A stretch of 64,000 nucleotides of DNA from positions 69,397,649 to 69,461,648 of the forward strand of contig NC_092039.1 in the NCBI RefSeq assembly GCF_003086295.3. The letters run 5' to 3'. Shown here one piece after another: positions 1 through 10,103 of this stretch (position 1 is the first letter of the stretch; each line of letters begins with the position of its first letter). Below the pieces are notes generated by a model. It did no database searches. It had not been told where the DNA came from and saw only the letters and a program-made list of their open reading frames with translations. This DNA comes from Arachis hypogaea (Eukaryota > Streptophyta > Magnoliopsida > Fabales > Fabaceae). The translations under genes and the position numbers were made by a program.

Positions 1-702
1 TATTTTATTTATCCCCAGACAGTGGTGCTCAAAGCCTTTGGCGTACTCTTCAATTGATCTCGACTCTAAATGCTTTGTCTCAAGGATTACTTGACACAAG
101 AACACCACAAGCATGTGACTAGAGAAACAACTCTTTGAGCTTTTAATCATGTCTGACCTCCTTAGTCATTGATGCTCAGAGCCTTGGACCTTGCTTTTAT
201 TTTTCTTTTACTGTTTCTTTTGCTTCAAAGATTAAACTTTCATTAATTTCAGAGAAATCATAATAATTCTCTAAATTCTTGTTCCTTATACATCAACATT
301 CTTTGATTCAAATTCAAATATGTATTGTTCATGTCATGCATTCAGAATCACAGAAAATACCACCACATTTAAGTAAATAAGACTACTCTTAAAATTAACT
401 CAATTTCTTATGCAATACATCACTTCTATATTTTTTTATTTAAATTCAAGCTCAGTGAGTAATACATAAGACATCTTTTCAGAATTAAAGCAATTAAGAG
501 AAAACTAAACTAGTCCTAGGATTCTAACTAATAAAGGATCATGCAATAAACAAAGCAAAATAGCAAAAAATCGGAACATAACATAGAAAAAGAGGGGAGG
601 AATAGAAAATGAAAGGAACTCAACCACCTTAGTTATCCTAGCAGTCGCTTTATTCTTCAGGTTGTGCTCCTTAGTGAAAATTCTTAAGCGAAGTGTCAAC
701 AC

Positions 703-734
703 CAAACTTAAAGGTTTGCTTGTCCTCAAGCAAA
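703..734 (-). promoter_or_regulatory. Hairpin plus polypurine-like word in G
   Basis: In sense, TTTGCTTG-AGGA-CAAGCAAA (734-715) is a perfect 8-bp stem with a 4-nt loop, followed by TTTAAGTTTGGTGTTG (to 703). The same composite occurs before ORF2 in elements A, C and D and directly before the 3' LTRs of A and C. The role is unknown; the purine-rich word resembles a plus-strand primer site. Confidence 0.6.
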
Positions 735-840
735 GAAGAACTAAAAATAGAAAGAGACAAATATTATGATGAAAGAAAAAGAAAAGGGTAAAAGAACAAG
801 AGAGAATTAGGATTGGGAGAGGGAGAAAGAAAATTAAAAC

Positions 841-1100
841 TGGGCGGCGAACTAGTGTAGTTGCGCGGCGCAGGCGATATACGCGTGCGGCACCAATATT
901 TTCATATGACGCGTGCGCGTCATTCACGCGCAGGAGTGGATGAACATTTGTGCAAATGACATGCATGCGTCAGGGAGACATACGCGTGGTCAATTTTGTG
1001 CGTCTAGAACACTTCCAGCGCTACTCCCGCTAAACTTTCTGTCAAATTTTATTTTTCACGCACATGCAGATGACGCGTACGCGTCAGCGACGCTTGCGCA
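841..1100. repeat. Cluster of ACGCGT-type palindromic words in the G spacer
   Basis: GC-rich words such as GACGCGTGCGCGTC, ACGCGTACGCGTCA and variants recur at roughly 20-50 bp spacing in an otherwise AT-rich stretch. The same word cluster occurs in G's own 5' LTR (24363-24512). Its place between the coding region and the hairpin matches that of the GGCGTTTAACGCC arrays in elements A to D. Confidence 0.65.
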
Positions 1101-1248
1101 TCATGTGCTCCTCTTTTTTTTTATCCGGTTCCTGTTCTAAAATAGCTACATGATCAGAAAATTAGTAAGAACTCAATAAAAACCAAATAAGTAAAAAAAC
1201 TACTACTACAAAAAACAACTAAGAATGAAAAGGAACGATCATACCATG

Positions 1249-1275
1249 GTGGGTTGTCTCCCACCAAGAACTTTT
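1249..1275 (-). promoter_or_regulatory. Conserved post-coding GGGAGNCAACCC block (G copy)
   Basis: In sense this reads CTTGGTGGGAGACAACCCACC, immediately after the stop of the G ORF. Equivalent blocks follow the coding region in A (17165), B (6076), C (37873) and D (47033). GGG and CCC could pair as a small hairpin. Confidence 0.55.
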
Positions 1276-2467
1276 AGTTAAAGTCCATAAGTTGGACATG
1301 TGGTGAGCTCCTTGTCATGGTGGCTTGTGCTTGTACTGATCTAGGAATCTCCACCAATGTTTGCAATTCCAATGACCACCAAGATTCCAAACTAGGCACA
1401 TAACGCCTTCGAGCAAGTTGAAGCAAGTGACAAGGTCCCAAGAGTGTTGATTGTGGGAATGAATTCCAGGGTCCCAAACCTTTGCTTTTACACCCGTCTT
1501 CTTGTGGATCATCATTGTTCCCACCGGGTGGCAAGCAATCTAAATTCTCACAGAGACATCCAAACAACCTTCTAGACCAATTCAATTGAGCTCTACACCA
1601 ATCCTTGCACTTCAATTTGGAGCATGCAACTATATTGAACCTTGCTTGACAACTTTTGCCACTAACCATCTTCCTCTTACTCTTAATGCCACAAAGAGCT
1701 CTAAGTTGACCATCCGTCTCCAGTAGCCCATATTCAAGTGGGAAAGTAAAGGTTAAGGATAGAAATTTTACCCACTTGAATGTTGTATTGGATGGTGATG
1801 GCTTTGGAAGAGGTCTTGCAAGCTCCACTCCCTTGTGTTCTTCTTTGAATTCTTTTACCTCTTTGCGAGCTTCCTCAATTTCAACCTCTTCCTCTTGGTA
1901 GCTTTCTTCTAATTCAATCTCTTTTTCATTGCTTACCAAGGGCATGAGAGGTTGTGCATCTTCCTCTTCTTCCATATGTGAGGGTGGAAAGTTCTCTAAT
2001 TCACTGGAGTATAAACTCCTTTGATTGGTTTCCTCACTTTCTTCCAAAGGATCTTGCATTGTATCTCTTGGGAAGGAATTTGCTTGTTCCTCTTCCTGGT
2101 TCTTGATCACCGTCTGCACATATTTCTCTACATTTTTGACACTTGTATTTATATCATGTAGGCATTCTTTCATGAGAAACTCAAGATCTTATGGTATTTG
2201 AGATGAATAAGGAGATGGTGGCTCTTGGTATGGGTAGAAAGATGACGGTTCTTGATATGGATAGAAAGATGATGGTTCTTGATATGGATATGGAGATGGT
2301 GGTTCCTGATATGAATATGGAGATGGTGGCTCTAGATAGTTGGAACAGGAAACACTGAAGTTTCTTTGGTTTTAACTTTGCCAAACAAAATTTGGATAGT
2401 TCCTCCATCCACCATAATATGAATCACTACTTGGGTGTGAGTAGTAACCCATGTGATCTCTCTCCAT
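1274..2467 (-). pseudogene. G ORF: Pro/Tyr-rich gag-position protein of unknown function
   Basis: A reading frame starts at ATG 2467 with MERDHMGYYSHPSSDSYY and runs about 400 codons in one frame to the stop after MDFN at 1274, broken by two in-frame TAA codons (2372-2374 and about 2194). The N-terminal third holds five copies of a 9-residue repeat of the type PPSPYPYQE. A Glu-rich probable coiled-coil stretch follows (residues around EIELEESYQEEEVEIEE). The C-terminal part is rich in Cys and Trp (KCKDWCRAQL, CENLDCLPPGG) but shows no domain I recognise. Position (first ORF after the leader) suggests a gag equivalent of a non-autonomous element; no retroviral gag core motif is visible, so the function is open. 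Confidence 0.55.
2211..2345 (-). repeat. 27-bp coding tandem repeat in the G ORF
   Basis: About five copies of a 27-bp unit (GATGGTGGTTCTTGATATGG... on the plus strand) encode the 9-residue repeat PPSPYxYQE / PSSFYPYQE. The reading frame is kept through the repeat, so copy number can change without a frameshift. Confidence 0.8.
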
Positions 2468-2508
2468 TATTTTTCCTTAGCACAAAACACCAAATAGAAT
2501 TAAACACA

Positions 2509-3882
2509 TGGTGCGCGAAATTGTGATCATCAACAATGGCGCCAATAGACTTGGTGCTCTCAAATCATGAATCACACTTCGTCACAACACCGCACAACTT
2601 ACCAGCAAGTGCACTGGGTCGTCCAAGTAATACCTTACGTGAGTAAGGGTCGATCCCACGGAGATTGTTGGCTTGAAGCAAGCTATGGTCACCTTGTAAA
2701 TCTCAGTCAGGCGGATTTAAATGGTTATGGAGTTTTAATAATTAAAAGATAAATAAAACATAAAATAAAGATAGAGATACTTATGTAATTCATTGGTGGG
2801 AATTTCAGATAAGCGTATGAAGATGCTTCATCCCTCTTGAATCTCTGCTTTCCTACTGCCTTCTTCCAATCCTTCATATTCCTTTCCATGATAAGCTGTA
2901 TGTTGGGTTTCACCGGCGTCAATGGCTACCTCCCGTCCTCTCAGTGAAAAAGGTCTTCTACGGTTTCCCGCATGGATAATCAGCTGTTGGTTCTCGATCA
3001 TGTAGGAATAGGATTTACTATCCTTTTGCATCTGTCACTACACCCTACAGTCGCGAGTTTGAAGCTCGTCACAGTCATCCCATCTTAGATCCTACTTGGA
3101 ATACCACAGACAAGGTTTAGACTTTTTGGATCTTAGGAATGACCGCCAATAATTCTAGCTTATACCACGAAGACTCTGATCTCACAGAATGGAAGGCTCG
3201 GTTGTTAGGCAAGGCAACCATGCGACATAGACCAGGAATCCAAGAGATACACGCTCAATCTTAGGTAGAACGGAAGTGGTTGTCAGGCATGCGTTCATAG
3301 GTGAGAATGATGATGAGTGTTACGGATCATCACATTCATCAGGTTGAAGTGTGAGTGAGTATCTTAGAATAAGAATAAGCTTGACTTGAATAGAAGAACA
3401 ATAGTAATTATTGCATTAATACTCAAGGAATAGCAGAGCTCCACACCTTAATCTATGGTGTGTAGAAACTCCACCCGTTGAAAATACATAAGAACAAGGT
3501 TCAGGCATGGCCGTGAGGCCAGCCCCCAAAATGTGATCAAGAGATCAAAAGATGGTCAAAAGATGAAAATACAATAGTAAAAGGTCCTATTTATAATGAA
3601 ACTAGCTACTAGGGTTTACAGAAAATCCACTTCGAGTGCAGGGAGGTCAGAATCCAACAGCATCAGCAGTCCTTTGTCAGCCTCTGAATCAAATTTTTGC
3701 TCAGGTCCCTCAATTTCAGCCAGAAAATACCTGAAATCACAGAAAAACACACAAACTCATAGTAAAGTCCAGAAATATTAATTTTGCATAAAAACTAATA
3801 AAAACATCCCAAAAATTAGCTAGATCCTACTAAAAACTACCAAAAAACAATGCCAAAAAGTGTAAAAATTATCCGCTCATCA
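2509..3882 (-). repeat. 3' LTR of element B
   Basis: It runs from TGGTGCGCG to CCGCTCATCA and is followed inward by CAACACCAAACTTAAATT, the reverse of the hairpin/polypurine word. It is about 310 bp shorter than the rejoined 5' LTR because the stretch equivalent to about 22401-22715 (the U3 word cluster) is missing around 3620. Confidence 0.85.
2533..2560 (-). other. Primer-site-like copy inside the B LTR end
   Basis: ACAATGGCGCCAATAGACTT then GGTGC, starting 24 bp inside the LTR, resembles the real primer-site/LTR junction (CAACGGCGCCA then about 6 bases then TTGGTGC). The same embedded copy is in the 5' LTR (9853-9880) and a cousin is in both LTRs of D. Confidence 0.5.
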
Positions 3883-3920
3883 CAACACCAAACTTAAATT
3901 GTTGCTTGTCCCAAAGAAAC
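3883..3920 (-). promoter_or_regulatory. Polypurine-like word and decayed hairpin before the 3' LTR of B
   Basis: In sense, GGGACAAGCAAC then AATTTAAGTTTGGTGTTG abuts the LTR start TGATGAG. It matches element A at 20003-20040, but the left arm of the stem has two mismatches. Expected role: plus-strand priming. Confidence 0.55.
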
Positions 3921-4975
3921 TGAAAACAAAATAGGATAAAAAGAAGAAAATATACAATGAATCCCACAGTATCAATGAAACTTAGTCCTAATTAGATGAG
4001 CGGGGCTTGTAGCTTTTTGCTTCTGAACAGTTTTGGCATCTCACTTTCTCCTTTGAAATTCAGAATGATTGGCATCTATAGGAACTCAGAATTTTAGATA
4101 GTGTTATTGATTCTCCTAGTTTAGTGCATTGATAGTTGAACACAGCTACTTTATGAGTATTGGCCGTGACCCTAAGCACTTTGTTTTCCAGTATTACCAC
4201 CGAATACATAAATGCCACAAACACATAACTGGGTGAACCTTTTCAGATTGTGACTCAGCTTTGCTAAAGTCCCCAGTTAGAGGTGTCCAAAGTTCTTAAG
4301 CACACTCTTTTGCTTTGGATCACGACTTTAACCACTCAATCTCAAGTTTTTCACTTGCACCTGCATGCCACAAGCACATGGTTAAGGACAGCTTGATTTA
4401 GCCGCTTAGGCCTGGATTTTATTCTCTGGTCCCTCCTATCCATTAATGCTCAAAGCCTTGGATCCTTTTTACCTTTGCCTTTTGGTTTAAAGGGCTATTG
4501 GCTTTTTCTACTTGCTTTTTCTTTTTCTTTCTTTCTTTTTTTTGCCATATTTTTTTTCATTGCTTTTTCTTGCTTCAAGAACCAATTTCATGATTTTTCA
4601 GATTATCAATAACATTTCTCTTTTTTCATCATTTTTTCAAGAGCCAACAATTTTAACATTCATAAACAACAAGATAAAAAATATGCACTGTTCAAGCATT
4701 CATTCAGAGAACAAAAAGTATTGCCACCACATCAAATAATTAAACTAGTTTCAAGATAAAATTTGAAATCCAAGTACTTCTTGTTCTTTTGTAATTAAGC
4801 ACATTTTTCTTTTAAGAGAGGTGAAGGATTCATGGAGTTATTCATAACTTTAAGACATAGACACTAGACACTAATGATCATGTAGTGAAGACACAAACAT
4901 AGATAGAACATACAACATAAAAATCGAAAATAGAAAAATAAATAGACAAGGAGATTAAGGAATGAGTCCACCTTA
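3921..4975 (-). other. 3' untranslated stretch of element B
   Basis: No credible ORF. In sense it carries text shared with A, C, D and partly G (for example GGTTCACCCAGTTATGTG and a GATCCAAGGC block) and a long A/G-rich tract (4500-4570, T/C-rich on the plus strand). I see no gene here. Confidence 0.6.
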
Positions 4976-5330
4976 GTGAGGGGGGCGTCTTCCTCTTGAA
5001 AATCCTATGGAGTACTTTTGAGCTCCTCTATGTCTCTTCCTTGCCTTTGTTTCTCCTTCCTTAGTGATTTTGGTGCTCCTATCCTTAGTTGCTCCCAATA
5101 GTTGTATGGAGGAAAATATATCCCCTGAGGTATCTTAGGGATTTCTTGATGAGGGAATGCCTCATGCTCTTGTTGAGGTCCATGAGTGGGCTCTCTTGAT
5201 GTGCAGTCAAATGCTCTACTACTGAGCTATAGACCTTTGAGATAAATCTCTCCATCTCCCATGATTCAGAGGTGGAAGCTTTTGTCTTCCCTTTCGGCTT
5301 TCTAGAGGTTTCTCTGGCCTTAGGTGCCAT
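4976..5330 (-). pseudogene. ORF2 remnant of element B
   Basis: It starts at ATG 5330 with MAPKARETSRKPKGKTKAST, a Lys/Arg-rich N-terminus close to the ORF2 starts of C, D and (more distantly) A. After about 35 codons it loses similarity, with frame breaks. Near the 3' end (about 5070-4980) a QRQGRDIEELK-like stretch remains in another frame, matching the C-terminal coiled coil of D's ORF2. The central domain seen in A's ORF2 is missing. The product, if any, is unknown. Confidence 0.5.
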
Positions 5331-5385
5331 AAATGGTTATGGAAAAACAAAAAGTAATGCTTTTACCACACCAAACTTAAAATAA

Positions 5386-5402
5386 TTGCTCGTCCTTGAG
5401 CA
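5386..5402 (-). promoter_or_regulatory. Hairpin before the ORF2 remnant (B)
   Basis: In sense, TTGCTCA-AGGA-CGAGCAA: the stem is kept except for one A/C mismatch next to the loop. It is followed by TTTTAAGTTTGGTGTGG (to 5369), the polypurine-like word. Confidence 0.5.
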
Positions 5403-5662
5403 AAAGAAGAAGGAAAGATGTAGAAGAAGAAGAAAATGAAGGAGATGGAGGGTGTATAGGGTTCGGCCAAGGGGGGAAGAAGGTGTTTGTGATGTGTGAA
5501 AAGTATTTGGGGAAGAGATATGGAGGTGATTGGTGAAGGGTATCTGGGGAAGAGTGTTGTAGAAAGGTGTGAAGAGGAGAGAGAGTGAGTTGAGGTTGGT
5601 GGGGATCCTATGGGATCCACAGATCCTGAGAGGTCAAGGAATTCTTCATCCCTGCTCCAGTT

Positions 5663-5941
5663 GGGCGTTCACAATGCCTTGGAGTGCTATTCTGGCGTTT
5701 AAACGCCAATTTGCTGCCCTATTTTGGCGTTTAAATGCCAGCTTTCCTTCCTGTTCTGGCGTCTAAATGCCACACTACTGCGTGTTTTTGGCATTTAACG
5801 TCAAATTGTTGCCCAGTTCTGGCATTTATTTAAATGCCAGTCTGGTGCCCTATTCTGGCGTTTAAATGCCCAGAAAAGGTGCCAAATTGGGCGTTTAAAC
5901 GCCCATTTTGCTACCCTTACTAGTGTTTAAACGCCAGTAAG
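5663..5941. repeat. GGCGTTTAAACGCC word array, spacer of B (decayed)
   Basis: About nine words of the GGCGTTTAAACGCC family lie between the coding region and ORF2. Many have lost CpG, for example GGCGTTTAAATGCC, GGCATTTAACGTC and GGCGTCTAAATGCC. Equivalent arrays are in A (17296-17600), C (37558-37740) and D (46688-46880). Confidence 0.75.
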
Positions 5942-6075
5942 TCCTTCCTCCAGGTGTGCTATTTTCAATGCTGTTTTTAATTTTTTTATTCATTTTTGTA
6001 ATTGTCTTTGTCACTTCACATGATCATCGACCTAAAAGAAAACAAAATAATATAGATAAAATTAAAATAAAATTG

Positions 6076-6104
6076 TGTTGCCTCCCAATAAGCGCTTCTT
6101 TAAT
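6076..6104 (-). promoter_or_regulatory. Conserved post-coding GGGAGGCAACNC block (B copy)
   Basis: In sense, AAGAAGCGCTTATTGGGAGG then CAACAC, just downstream of the gag-protease frame. It matches A at 17165-17190 almost base for base. Confidence 0.6.
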
Positions 6105-6127
6105 GTCAATAGCTTGACAGTGAGCTC

Positions 6128-8437
6128 TCATAGAGCCTCAAAGTATGGTTGAGATCTCTCAACACCAAACTTAGAGTTTGGCTGTGGCCTCCCAACACCA
6201 AACTTAAAATTTGAATGTGGGAGCTCTATTTGACTCTGTATTGGGAGGAGCTCTTCATGCTTACTCTCCATGGTTACAAATGGATAACCTTGAGTCTTTA
6301 CTACAAGGCATTCTTCATTCACATGAAGAATCAACTCTCTTCTATCAACATCAATCACAGCTCTTGTTGTGGCTAGGAAGGGTCTTCCAACGGTGATGGA
6401 TTCATCCTCATCCCTCCTAGTGCCTATGATTATGAAATCAGTAGGGAAGTAAAGGCCTTCAACCTTCACTAGCACATCCTCTACTAGTCCATAAGCCTTT
6501 TTCATAGATTTATCTGCCATCTCCAATGAGAATTTGGCAGCCTGTACCTCATAGATTCCCAGTTTCTCCATTACAGAGAGTGGCATCATGTTTATCCCTG
6601 ACCCCAGGTTGCACAGAGCTTTTTCAAAGGTCATGGTTCCTATGGTACATGGTATTAAGAAATTAGCAGGATCCTATTTCTTTTGAGGTAACTTTTACTG
6701 AACCGATGTATTCAGTTCATTGGTGAGCAAGGGAGGCTCTTCCTCCCAAGTCTCATTACCAAATAGCTTGGCATTCAGCTTCATGATTGCTCCTAAATAT
6801 TGGGTAACTTGCCCTTCAACAATGTCTTCATCCTCTTCAGAAGATGAATAGTCATCAGAGCTCATGAATGGTAAAAAAAAGTCCAAGGGAATCTCTATGG
6901 TCTCTGTATGAGTCTCAGATTCCTTTGGTTCCTCATTAGGGTATTCCTTACTGACCATTGGACGTTCCTTGAGGTCTTCCTCATTGGGATTCACATCCTC
7001 CTCCTCCTCTAAGGTTTTGGCCATGTCAATTATATCAATGGCCTTGCACTCTCCTTTGGGATTCTCTTTTGTATTTCTTGGGAGAGTGCTAGGAGGAGTT
7101 TCAGTAACCCTTTCACTCAGCTGGCCCACTTGTGCCTCCAAATTTCTAATGGAAGATCTTGTTTTAGTCATGAAACTAAGAGTGGCCTTAGATAGATCAG
7201 AGACTGTGTTTGCTAAGCTAGAAGGATTCTGCTCAGAATGCTCTGTCTGTTGCTGAGATGATGATGGGAAAGGTTTGATATTGCTAAACCTGTTTCTTCC
7301 ACCATTGTTATTATTGAAGCCTTGCTTCTGTTGATCCTTCCATGAAAAATTTGGATGATTTTTCCATGAAGGATTATAGGTGTTGCCAAAGGCTTCACCC
7401 ATGTAATTCACCTCTACCGTTGCAGGGTTATCGGGATCATAAGCTTCTTCTTCAGAAGATACTTCTTTAGTACTGTTGGATGCATTTTGCAATCCATTCA
7501 GACTCTGAGAGATCATATTGACTTGTTGGATCAATATTTTATTCTGAGCCAGTATGGCATTCAAAGCATCAATTTCAAGAACTCCTCTCTTTTGAGGCGT
7601 CCCATTACTCATAGAATTCCTCTCAGGGGTATACATGAACTGGTTATTTACAACCATTTCAATAAGTTCCTGAGCTTCTGCAGGTATTTTCTTTAGGTGA
7701 ATGGATCCACCTACAGAGTGGTCCAGTGACATCTTGGAAAATTCAGATAGAACATCATAGAATATATCTAATGTGGTCCATTTTGAAAGCATGTCAGAAG
7801 GACACTTTTTGGTCAGTTGCTTGTATCTTTCCCAAGCTTCATAGAAGGACTCACCATCTTTTTGTCTGAAGGTCTGAACATCCACTCTAAGCTTGCTCAG
7901 CTTTTGAGGAGGAAAGAACTTGGCTAAGAAAGCCATGACCAACTTATCCCAAGAGTCTAGGCTATCTCTAGGTTGTGAGTCCAACCATGTTCTAGCTCTG
8001 TCTCTTACAGCAAAAGGGAAAAGCATAAGCTTGTAGACCTCAGGATCAACTCCATTGGTCTTAACAGTATCACAGATCTGCAAGAACTCAGTTAAAAACT
8101 GACAAGGGTCTTCTGATGGAAGTCCATGAAACTTGCAGTTTTGTTGCAGTAGAGAAACTAATTGAGGCTTTAGCTCAAAATTGTTTGCTCCTATGATAGG
8201 GATTGAGATGCTTCTTCAATAGAAGTTGGAAGTTGGTGTAGTAAAATCACCATGCATCTTCCTTGCATTGTTGTTTGGTTCGGCCATAATTGTTTCTTTT
8301 GCTGCTTCCTCTTCAAAAGTTTTAGTGAGGTCCTCTTCAGAGTTTTGTGCTTTAGCTGCTCTTAGCTTCCTCTTCAGAGTCCTTTCAGGTTCAGGATCAG
8401 CTTCAACAAGTATGCCTTTATCTTTGTTCCTGCTCAT
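6128..8437 (-). pseudogene. gag-protease polyprotein of element B (broken)
   Basis: The frame starts at ATG 8437 (MSRNKDKGILVEADPEPERT). It is interrupted by TGA at 8216-8218, continues through the gag core (8083-6695: LMLFPFAVRDRARTWLDSQP, YEAWERYKQL), then meets stops at 6695 and about 6676, and resumes as protease (6634-6128). In the protease the catalytic D-S/T-G position reads CNLGSG instead of the CDLGSS seen in C, so the catalytic Asp is replaced by Asn. The C-terminus ends in copies of a KFGVGRPQP-type repeat. There is no CCHC zinc knuckle; a Gly/Asn/Ser-rich stretch occupies that place. Known role: capsid assembly and aspartic processing of retrotransposon particles. This copy should be inactive. 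Confidence 0.8.
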
Positions 8438-9803
8438 ATGAAAGAGAATAAAACAAAGAAAATATGGAATCCTCTATGTCACAGTATAGAGATTCCTTGA
8501 GGTGTCAGAGGAAAATAAGAATGGAAGAAGGAAGTATGAATTCCAACACACAAAGAGAGATGGAGTTCGAATTGACAATGGAGGAGGAATGATAGTGTTT
8601 AAATAGAAAAAGATTAGAGAGGGCAAGAAATTTTTGAAAATAAAAAGAATAGAATTTAAAATAAAATTTTGAAAAATTCGTTGTGGTTTTGAAAAAGATA
8701 AGGAATAGTAAAACAAACAAAAAGTCAACTAGTTAGTTGAAAAATATTTGAAAATCAATTTTAAAAAGATAAGAAGTTAGAAAAGATTTTGAAATTGATT
8801 TTGAAAAAGATATGATTTGAAAAAGGTATGTTTGAAAAAATATGATTGAAATTTATTTTCAAAAAGATTTGAAAAGGAAATTAAAAAGATTTGATTTAAA
8901 AAAAAGATATGCTTGAAAAGATATGATTTTGAAAAAGATATGATTGAAAATATTTGATTTGAAAAAGATTTAATTTTGAAAAATTATAAAGATTTAAAAA
9001 AGATTTGATTTGAAAACAAGATTCCTCCCCTAGTGTCATCTTGGCGTTAAACGCCCAGGAGCTACATGTTTTGGGCGTTTAATGCCCAATTGCTGCATCG
9101 TATGGGCGTTTAAACACCCAGCCAAGTACCCTGGCTGGCGTTTAAATGCCAGTTTTCCTTTTTCACTGGGCATTTTGAACGCCCAGCTTTTTCTCTGTAA
9201 TTCCTCTGCTTTATATTGTTAGATCTTCACTTTGCTAAATCCTTTATTCAAGAAGATATGTTTTCAATTTTGAAAAACAAAAAAATGAGTCAAAAACATA
9301 TAATTCTTGGATCAAAACACAAGATATATGCAAGAACATTATGAACGTCAAGATGAACACCAAGAACAATCTTGAAGTTCAAGATGAACACCAAACTTAG
9401 AACTTTCTCATGTTTGGGCCATATGAATGCAAGAATGCATATGTAGAACATCATGCAGTGCAAATCAAGAAATCATGAAGATCAAACAAGGGAATTCATC
9501 AAGAACAACTTGAAGATCATCAAGAACATTATGCATGTTTTTCAAAAATTGCAAGACAATTAAAATCATGCAATTAACACCAAACTTAAAATTTGGCACT
9601 AGATTCAGACAAGAATCATCAAATATTTTTGGGTTTTTATGATTTTATGATTTTTTGTATTTTTTTCAAAAATTAATTGTGGAAAAACGAAAAAGAACAA
9701 AAATTTTTTGAAAGATTTTTGAAAATAAAATAATGGTTGAAATAAGAAGAAAATTACCTAATCTAAGCAACAAGATGAACCGTTAGTTGTCCAAACTCGA
9801 ACA
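8438..9803 (-). other. AT-rich leader of element B
   Basis: This is a long untranslated leader between primer site and gag. It consists largely of imperfect words such as GATTTGAAAAAGATATG (8740-9020), a short GGCGTTTAA word cluster (9042-9192), and two CACCAAACTTA words (about 9388 and 9579). No supported ORF. Confidence 0.6.
9042..9192. repeat. GGCGTTTAAACGCC word cluster in the B leader
   Basis: Four to five words (GGCGTTAAACGCCCAGG, GGGCGTTTAATGCCC, GGGCGTTTAAACACCC, GGCGTTTAAATGCCAG, GGGCATTTTGAACGCCC) at about 35-bp spacing. C has the matching cluster at 40968-41102. Confidence 0.7.
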
Positions 9804-9822
9804 ATCCCCGGCAATGGCACCA
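9804..9822 (-). other. Primer binding site, tRNA-Asp (B)
   Basis: ATCCCCGGCAATGGCACCA is the reverse complement of a site pairing with the 3' end of plant tRNA-Asp(GUC), with two C-to-T/G-to-A type changes from the perfect site in C and D. It lies 6 bp from the LTR end. Confidence 0.8.
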
Positions 9823-9828
9823 AAAAAT

Positions 9829-10103
9829 TGGTGCACGAAATTGTGATCATCAACAATGGCGCCAATAGACTTGGTGCTCTCAAATCGTGAATCACACTTC
9901 GTCACAACTCTGCACAACTAACCAGTAAGTGCACTGAGTCGTCCAAGTAATACCTTACTTCAATGGTAAGGGTCGATCCCACAGATATTGTCGGCTTGAA
10001 GAAAGCTGTGGTCTCCTTGTAAATCTCAGTCAGGCAGATTCAAATTGTTATGGAGTTTTAATAATTAAAAGATAAATAAAACATAAAATAAAGATAGAGA
10101 TAC
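9829..10103 (-). repeat. 5' LTR of element B, left piece (U5 side)
   Basis: It begins TGGTGCACGAAATTG and contains the embedded primer-site-like copy (9853-9880) and the conserved U5 block (about 9925-9990). It is cut at GATAC (10099-10103) by the insertion of element A; the LTR resumes at 21562. Confidence 0.85.

Larger units (their letters stand above)
1..2508 (-). mobile_element. Element G, internal and 3' part (non-autonomous LTR retrotransposon, minus strand)
   Basis: This is the downstream internal part of a minus-strand LTR retrotransposon. Its 5' LTR, primer site and leader lie at 22977-24709, on the far side of element B, which inserted into G's leader. In sense order it holds a Pro/Tyr-rich ORF (2467-1274), a GGGTTGTCTCCC block (1275-1249), a cluster of ACGCGT-type words (1100-841), a hairpin with a CACCAAACTTA word (734-703), and an AT-rich 3' untranslated stretch (about 700-1). 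That stretch resembles the 3' regions of B, C and D in wording such as CTCAAAGCCTTGGA and CACCACAT. No protease, reverse transcriptase or integrase is visible. The 3' LTR must lie left of the window. Confidence 0.7.

Noticed and set aside
505..1140. ORFs on both strands near the left end
   Set aside because: They cross the hairpin and ACGCGT cluster of G and show no protein-like composition.
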